64,000 nucleotides of DNA from Sediminicoccus rosea (GTDB lineage: Bacteria > Pseudomonadota > Alphaproteobacteria > Acetobacterales > Acetobacteraceae): positions 2,969,501-3,033,500 of the forward strand of contig NZ_CP137852.1 in assembly GCF_033547095.1 (NCBI RefSeq), written 5' to 3'. Shown piece after piece: positions 60,628-64,000 of this stretch; position 1 is the first letter of the stretch, and the number at the start of each line of letters is the position of its first letter. Under the pieces are notes generated by a model. That model worked only from the letters and a program-made list of their open reading frames with translations, ran no database searches and was not told where the DNA came from. A program made the translations under genes and the position numbers.

Positions 60628-61413
60628 TCAGCGCAGCGCGCCCGCAGGGCAGGCCGTGCGGCCGCCATCCACCTGGAACTGCCCGCCGGTGACGCCCGAG
60701 GCCTCGTCGGAGCAGAGGAAGAGCACCATCGCCGTCACCTCGGCCGGCGTGCAGTAGCGGCCGAGCGGGATGGAGGCCATGTACTTCTCCGGCACGTCAT
60801 TCGCGCCACGCGCCGTCGCCTGCTCCTCCAGCGAGTGGATCATGCGCGTGTCGGTGGGCCCGGGGCAGAGCGCGTTCACACGCACGCCGCCACGCGCCAC
60901 CTCGCCCGCCGCGGTCTTGGTCATGCCGAGCACGGCATGCTTGGACGCCACATAGGGGCCAAGCCCGGCCGAGCCGACCAGCGCCGCGGTGGAAGCGGTG
61001 TTCACCACGGCGCCCTTGCCCTGCGCCAGCATCACCGGCAGCACGTGCTTCATGCCGAGGAAGACGCCCTTCACATTGACGGCGATGACGGCGTCGAAGA
61101 CCGCCTCCTCCTGCTCGACAATGGGGCGGACATGGCCCTCGATGCCGGCATTGTTGAAGAAGCAGTCGATCCGGCCCCAGGCCTCCATGGCGGCGGCGAC
61201 ATAGCCGCGCACCTCCGCATCCTGCGTCACATCGGCCTGGCGGAAGCGCACGTCATGGCCCTGGGCGGCAAGTGCGGCGGCCCCCTCCGCGCCGCGCGGG
61301 TCGCGGTCCACCATCAGCACCTTGGCGCCTTCGCGCGCGAAGCCGCCCGCCGCGTCGAGCCCCAGCCCGTTCGCGGCACCCGTGATGATGACGACCTTGT
61401 TCTCGAAGCGCAT
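60628..61413 (-). CDS. Short-chain dehydrogenase/reductase (SDR)
   Basis: A 261-residue SDR. Cofactor motif TGAANGLGLDAAGGF with D37 in VLMVDRD suggests NAD preference; NNAG at about 90; the catalytic set is Ser in VVNTASTAALVG, then YVASKHAVLG. A C-terminal GGQFQVDGGRTA completes the fold. It likely oxidises an alcohol to the ketone used by the Baeyer-Villiger enzyme. AGGGAG lies before the ATG at 61413. It is the last gene of a three-gene operon. Confidence 0.9.
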   Translation of the reverse strand: MRFENKVVIITGAANGLGLDAAGGFAREGAKVLMVDRDPRGAEGAAALAAQGHDVRFRQADVTQDAEVRGYVAAAMEAWGRIDCFFNNAGIEGHVRPIVEQEEAVFDAVIAVNVKGVFLGMKHVLPVMLAQGKGAVVNTASTAALVGSAGLGPYVASKHAVLGMTKTAAGEVARGGVRVNALCPGPTDTRMIHSLEEQATARGANDVPEKYMASIPLGRYCTPAEVTAMVLFLCSDEASGVTGGQFQVDGGRTACPAGALR

Positions 61414-61436
61414 GCTCAACTCCCTTGTCCCGTTGT

Positions 61437-62177
61437 TCAATTGGCCGTGTGGCCGCCATCCACGGCGATGGCCTCGCCCGTCACGAAGCCAGCGCGGTCC
61501 GAGCAGAGCCAGACCACCATCTCGGCAATCTCCTCCACCGTCCCGATGCGCCCGAGCGGCACGCGGGCGAGGATCGCCTCGCGCCGGCGCTCGATGCCGC
61601 GGCTGGCAAGCGGCGTCTCGACATAGCCGGGGCAGATGGCGTTCACCCGGATGCCGTCCTTCGCGTGATCCAGCGCCGCGACCTTGGTGAGGCCGATCAC
61701 GCCATGCTTGGCCGCGACATAGGCGCCCGCCTTGGGCAGCGCGATGCGGCCCGCGATGGAGGCGGTGTTGACGATGGCGCCGCCCGTCGTCATGGCGGCG
61801 ATCTCGTGCTTCATGCAGAGGAAGACGCCGGTCAGGTTCACGCCCAGTACGCGCGCCCATTCCTCGGGTGCGATCTCGGCCAGCGGCTGCGCCTCGGCCG
61901 GGGCGACGCCCGCATTGTTGAAGGCGCAATCGAGCCGGCCGAAGCTCTCCACGGCGGCCCGCACCATGGCGGCGACCGCGGCTTCGTCGGTCACGTCGGC
62001 CGCGATGCCCCGCGCGGCGCCACCGGCCTGGACGATGGCCCCGGCGGTGCGTTCCGCCCCCGCGCCATCGCGGTCGGCGATCAGCACGCGCGCCCCCTCG
62101 CCTGCCATGCGCAGCGCGGTGGCGCGGCCGATGCCGGAGGCGCCGCCCGTCACCAGCGCCACCTTGGCGGCCAGCAT
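61437..62177 (-). CDS. Short-chain dehydrogenase/reductase (SDR)
   Basis: A 246-residue SDR, similar in layout to but distinct from its downstream neighbour. Motifs are TGGASGIGRATAL, VLIADRDG, NNAGVAP, the serine in IVNTASIAGRIAL and YVAAKHGVIGLTK, ending EAIAVDGGHTAN. Its ATG shares one base with the esterase stop (TGATG); an adjacent GTG at 62180 is also possible. It is probably NAD-dependent and part of the same alcohol/ketone route. Confidence 0.9.
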   Translation of the reverse strand: MLAAKVALVTGGASGIGRATALRMAGEGARVLIADRDGAGAERTAGAIVQAGGAARGIAADVTDEAAVAAMVRAAVESFGRLDCAFNNAGVAPAEAQPLAEIAPEEWARVLGVNLTGVFLCMKHEIAAMTTGGAIVNTASIAGRIALPKAGAYVAAKHGVIGLTKVAALDHAKDGIRVNAICPGYVETPLASRGIERRREAILARVPLGRIGTVEEIAEMVVWLCSDRAGFVTGEAIAVDGGHTAN

Positions 62178-63118
62178 CACGCGCGCAGACCCTCCTTCAG
62201 CGCGCGCGCCGCGGTCTCGATCAGCTCCAGCGCAGGCTTGACGATGGCGCACATGGTGAGCGCGCCGTGCAGGATATCGGCGGCATGCAGATGCGTGACG
62301 CGCACGCCCTCGCGCTCCAGCCGGGCCGCATAGTCGCGCCCCTCATCGCAGAGCGGGTCATGGCCCACGGTCAGCACGAAGGCGGGCGGCGTGCCGGCGA
62401 GCGAGGCGGCGCGCAGCGGCGAGGCGCGCCAGTCGGTCCATTGCGCCGCATCGGGGATGTAGAGGTTGCGGAACCAGTACATCCCGGCCGCCACCAGCGG
62501 CAGGCCGTCGGTGAAGCGCTCGTAGCTCTCATGCGTGGCCGTCATGTCGGTGGCCGGATACATCAGCAGCTGGAAGCGGAGCGGCGGCAGCGCGCCGTCG
62601 CGCGACATCAGCGCCATCACGGCCGCGAGGTTGCCGCCCGCGCTGTCCCCGCCCACCGCCAGGCGCGCCGGATCCATGCCGAGGGCGGCAGCATTCGCGG
62701 CGGCGTAGCGCACCGCCTCGGCCACATCCTCCACGGCCGCCGGGAAAGGGTGCTCGGGCGCCATGCGGTAATCCACGGCCAGCACGGCGCAGCCCGAGCC
62801 ATTGGCCAGGCTGCGCGCCAGGTGGTCATGCGTGTCGAGGTCGCCGAAGACCCAGCCGCCGCCATGGGCGAAGACCAGACCGGGCAGGACCTCGCCGGGC
62901 TTGCTGCCCAGCGGACGATAGAGGCGCGCGGCCACGCCGCTCGGCAGGCGCAGGTCACGCGCCTCCGCCACATCCGGCGAGGGCGGCTGCACGACGTTGC
63001 GGCCGGCCGCATACTGGGCGCGGGCAGCGAGCGGCTCCATCGTGTCGAAGCGCGGGCGGCCGCTTGCCTTCACCAGTTCGAGCAGGGCGATGCAATCGGG
63101 GTGCAGGGGCGCGGTCAT
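62177..63118 (-). CDS. Alpha/beta hydrolase, hormone-sensitive-lipase-like esterase
   Basis: A 313-residue HSL-type esterase. Motifs in order are AHGGGWVFGDLDTHDH (oxyanion hole), GGDSAGGNLAAVM (nucleophile), GHDPLCDEG (acid) and DILHGAL (histidine). It has no signal peptide. It is the first gene of the operon with two SDRs and faces the Baeyer-Villiger gene, fitting hydrolysis of the ester that enzyme makes. It differs clearly from the esterase at 28506. Confidence 0.9.
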   Translation of the reverse strand: MTAPLHPDCIALLELVKASGRPRFDTMEPLAARAQYAAGRNVVQPPSPDVAEARDLRLPSGVAARLYRPLGSKPGEVLPGLVFAHGGGWVFGDLDTHDHLARSLANGSGCAVLAVDYRMAPEHPFPAAVEDVAEAVRYAAANAAALGMDPARLAVGGDSAGGNLAAVMALMSRDGALPPLRFQLLMYPATDMTATHESYERFTDGLPLVAAGMYWFRNLYIPDAAQWTDWRASPLRAASLAGTPPAFVLTVGHDPLCDEGRDYAARLEREGVRVTHLHAADILHGALTMCAIVKPALELIETAARALKEGLRA

Positions 63119-63224
63119 GGGTGCGCCTTGCCGTTCTGGAACATGCCTCGTCTCCCTCCGAAGGTCTTGGGCGCAGCATGGACCCGGGCGGCGCGGCGGG
63201 GCAACCGGGTGGCTGCGGTCCGCC

Positions 63225-63253
63225 TTGCAGCGCCCGGGTGGCTGGCCTAATTA
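63225..63253 (+). promoter_or_regulatory. Candidate promoter of the methyltransferase at 63288
   Basis: TTGCAG (63225-63230), 17 bases, TAATTA (63248-63253). An 11-base direct repeat CCGGGTGGCTG occurs at 63205-63215 and 63234-63244, the second copy inside the spacer, suggesting a regulator site. Confidence 0.4.
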
Positions 63254-63287
63254 CGCGCGCATTGGCTGCTGACGGGCGAAACACTCG

Positions 63288-64000
63288 ATGAATGAGGAAG
63301 AACGCCGGCAGGCCAGGGCTTTCGCGGATCTCAGCTACGAGGGCTTCCGCGAACTCGCCGGGCGCGCCGATCTCAGCCGTTACCAGCGCATCGGCTTCCC
63401 AGACAGCCTGCGGGCCGGGCGCGAGGGCGCGATCTTCGACGACATCCGCGCCAAGCTGCCTGCGCTGGAGGCCAGGCGCGGGCTGACCGTGCTCGACATC
63501 GGCCCTGGCTGCAGCGATCTGCCGGCCCACATCATCGAGGCCTGCCGCGCGCAGGGCCACGAGATCATCCTGGTGGACTCGCCCGAGATGCTGGCGGCGC
63601 TGCCTGATGCCCCGTTCATCCGCAAGATCGAGGGCCCCTTCCCGGATTGCGCCCCGGCCCTCGCCGGGCTTAGCGGGCAGGTGGACGTGGTCGTCTGTTA
63701 TTCCGTGCTGCACTACGTCTTCGCGGCCGGCCCGCTCTTCGGCTTCCTGGATGCGGCTATGGGGCTGCTGCGGCCGGGCGGCGGAGCCATGCTGATCGGG
63801 GACGTGCCCAATGCCTCGATGCGGCGGCGCTTCCTCGCCAGCGCCGCGGGCGCCGCCTTCCACCGGCACTACACGGGCCGCGACGAGGACCCGGTGCCAG
63901 GATTCAACCAGCCGAGCGAGGGCGAGATGGATGACGCCGTCCTGCTCTCCCTCGTCGCGCGCGCCCGGGCTGCCGGGGTGGATGCCTGGGTCCTGCCGCA
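63288..64000 (+). CDS. Class I SAM-dependent methyltransferase, N-terminal part (cut by window edge)
   Basis: An open frame of 237 codons that runs off the right edge. It starts MNEEERRQARAFADLSYEGF. The SAM motif is TVLDIGPGCSDLPAHIIEA, the acidic loop is EIILVDSPEML, motif IV is VDVVVCYSVLHYVF and GLLRPGGGAMLIGDVPNA follows, a typical class I order. The substrate is unknown. A 170-base gap separates it from the divergent esterase and contains a plausible promoter. The ATG at 63288 has no strong SD. Confidence 0.8.
   Translation, partial: MNEEERRQARAFADLSYEGFRELAGRADLSRYQRIGFPDSLRAGREGAIFDDIRAKLPALEARRGLTVLDIGPGCSDLPAHIIEACRAQGHEIILVDSPEMLAALPDAPFIRKIEGPFPDCAPALAGLSGQVDVVVCYSVLHYVFAAGPLFGFLDAAMGLLRPGGGAMLIGDVPNASMRRRFLASAAGAAFHRHYTGRDEDPVPGFNQPSEGEMDDAVLLSLVARARAAGVDAWVLP

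Noticed and set aside
1-64000. Search for CRISPR arrays, insertion sequences, integrases, tRNA and rRNA genes.
   Set aside because: No regularly spaced direct repeats, transposase or integrase motifs, cloverleaf-like segments or rRNA-like stretches were seen by eye; short intergenic gaps leave little room for them.

Overview
The window looks like chromosomal DNA of a GC-rich alphaproteobacterium, most likely an Acetobacteraceae member of the Roseomonas/Roseococcus type. This is inferred from several things: very high GC, a DksA with only one cysteine, the divergent fliX/flgI arrangement, several TctC/Bug-type periplasmic binding proteins, many ATGA/GTGA/TTGA gene overlaps and a complete urea transporter. 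I see no rRNA, tRNA, CRISPR array, phage or insertion sequence. No gene-free stretch exceeds 300 bases.

Layout. 1-2845 (minus): end of an Mrp-type Na+/H+ antiporter operon (mnhA, mnhB, start of mnhC). 3034-8677 (minus): a catabolic operon of two overlapping acyl-CoA dehydrogenases, a crotonase and an SMP-30 lactonase, followed after a strong hairpin by a TPP-dependent enzyme. 8752-15733 (plus): a complete heme uptake locus (Fur-like box, hemP, TonB-dependent receptor, tonB, hemS, hmuTUV, terminator). 15775-18087: a lone molybdopterin-binding oxidoreductase subunit. 18092-23500 (minus): an odd operon of a BisC/TorA-type reductase, a PhoX-like protein, an arylmalonate-decarboxylase-like protein and a Bug binding protein. 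23581-29477 (plus): aminotransferase, O-antigen-ligase-like protein, DUF423, RlmM-like methyltransferase, enolase-superfamily enzyme and esterase. 29520-31528 (minus): Bug protein and zinc alcohol dehydrogenase. 31697-36864 (plus): MFS/spermidine-synthase fusion, MarC, a second enolase-superfamily enzyme and a Bug protein. 36906-40368: CNNM/CorC-type protein, DUF3429, a small coiled-coil protein, SRAP peptidase and DksA. 40519-42990: flagellar genes fliX, flgI, a rod-binding protein and a FlgN-like protein, with a near-consensus sigma-54 promoter.

43034-47111 is the most unusual block: a RibD-type reductase, a BchC-like MDR dehydrogenase, an active-site-divergent PTPS/QueD homologue, a GT4 glycosyltransferase and a methyltransferase, tightly packed on one strand. 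It suggests synthesis of a modified (glycosylated/methylated) pterin-like or pyrimidine-derived small molecule and is my leading candidate for an undescribed pathway. 47391-52830 is urtABCDE (urea ABC transporter), followed by an array of hairpins. 52994-58816 holds a ketopantoate-reductase-like protein, a DUF1254/DUF1214 protein, another Bug protein, polyprenyl diphosphate synthase, DUF2007 and a TrmN6-like methyltransferase. 58863-63118 is a Baeyer-Villiger monooxygenase facing an operon of two SDRs and an esterase, consistent with ketone breakdown via an ester. A partial methyltransferase starts at 63288 and runs off the edge.

The overall picture is a metabolically versatile heterotroph with many small-molecule catabolic modules, several paired with a periplasmic binding protein but without visible TctA/TctB membrane subunits.
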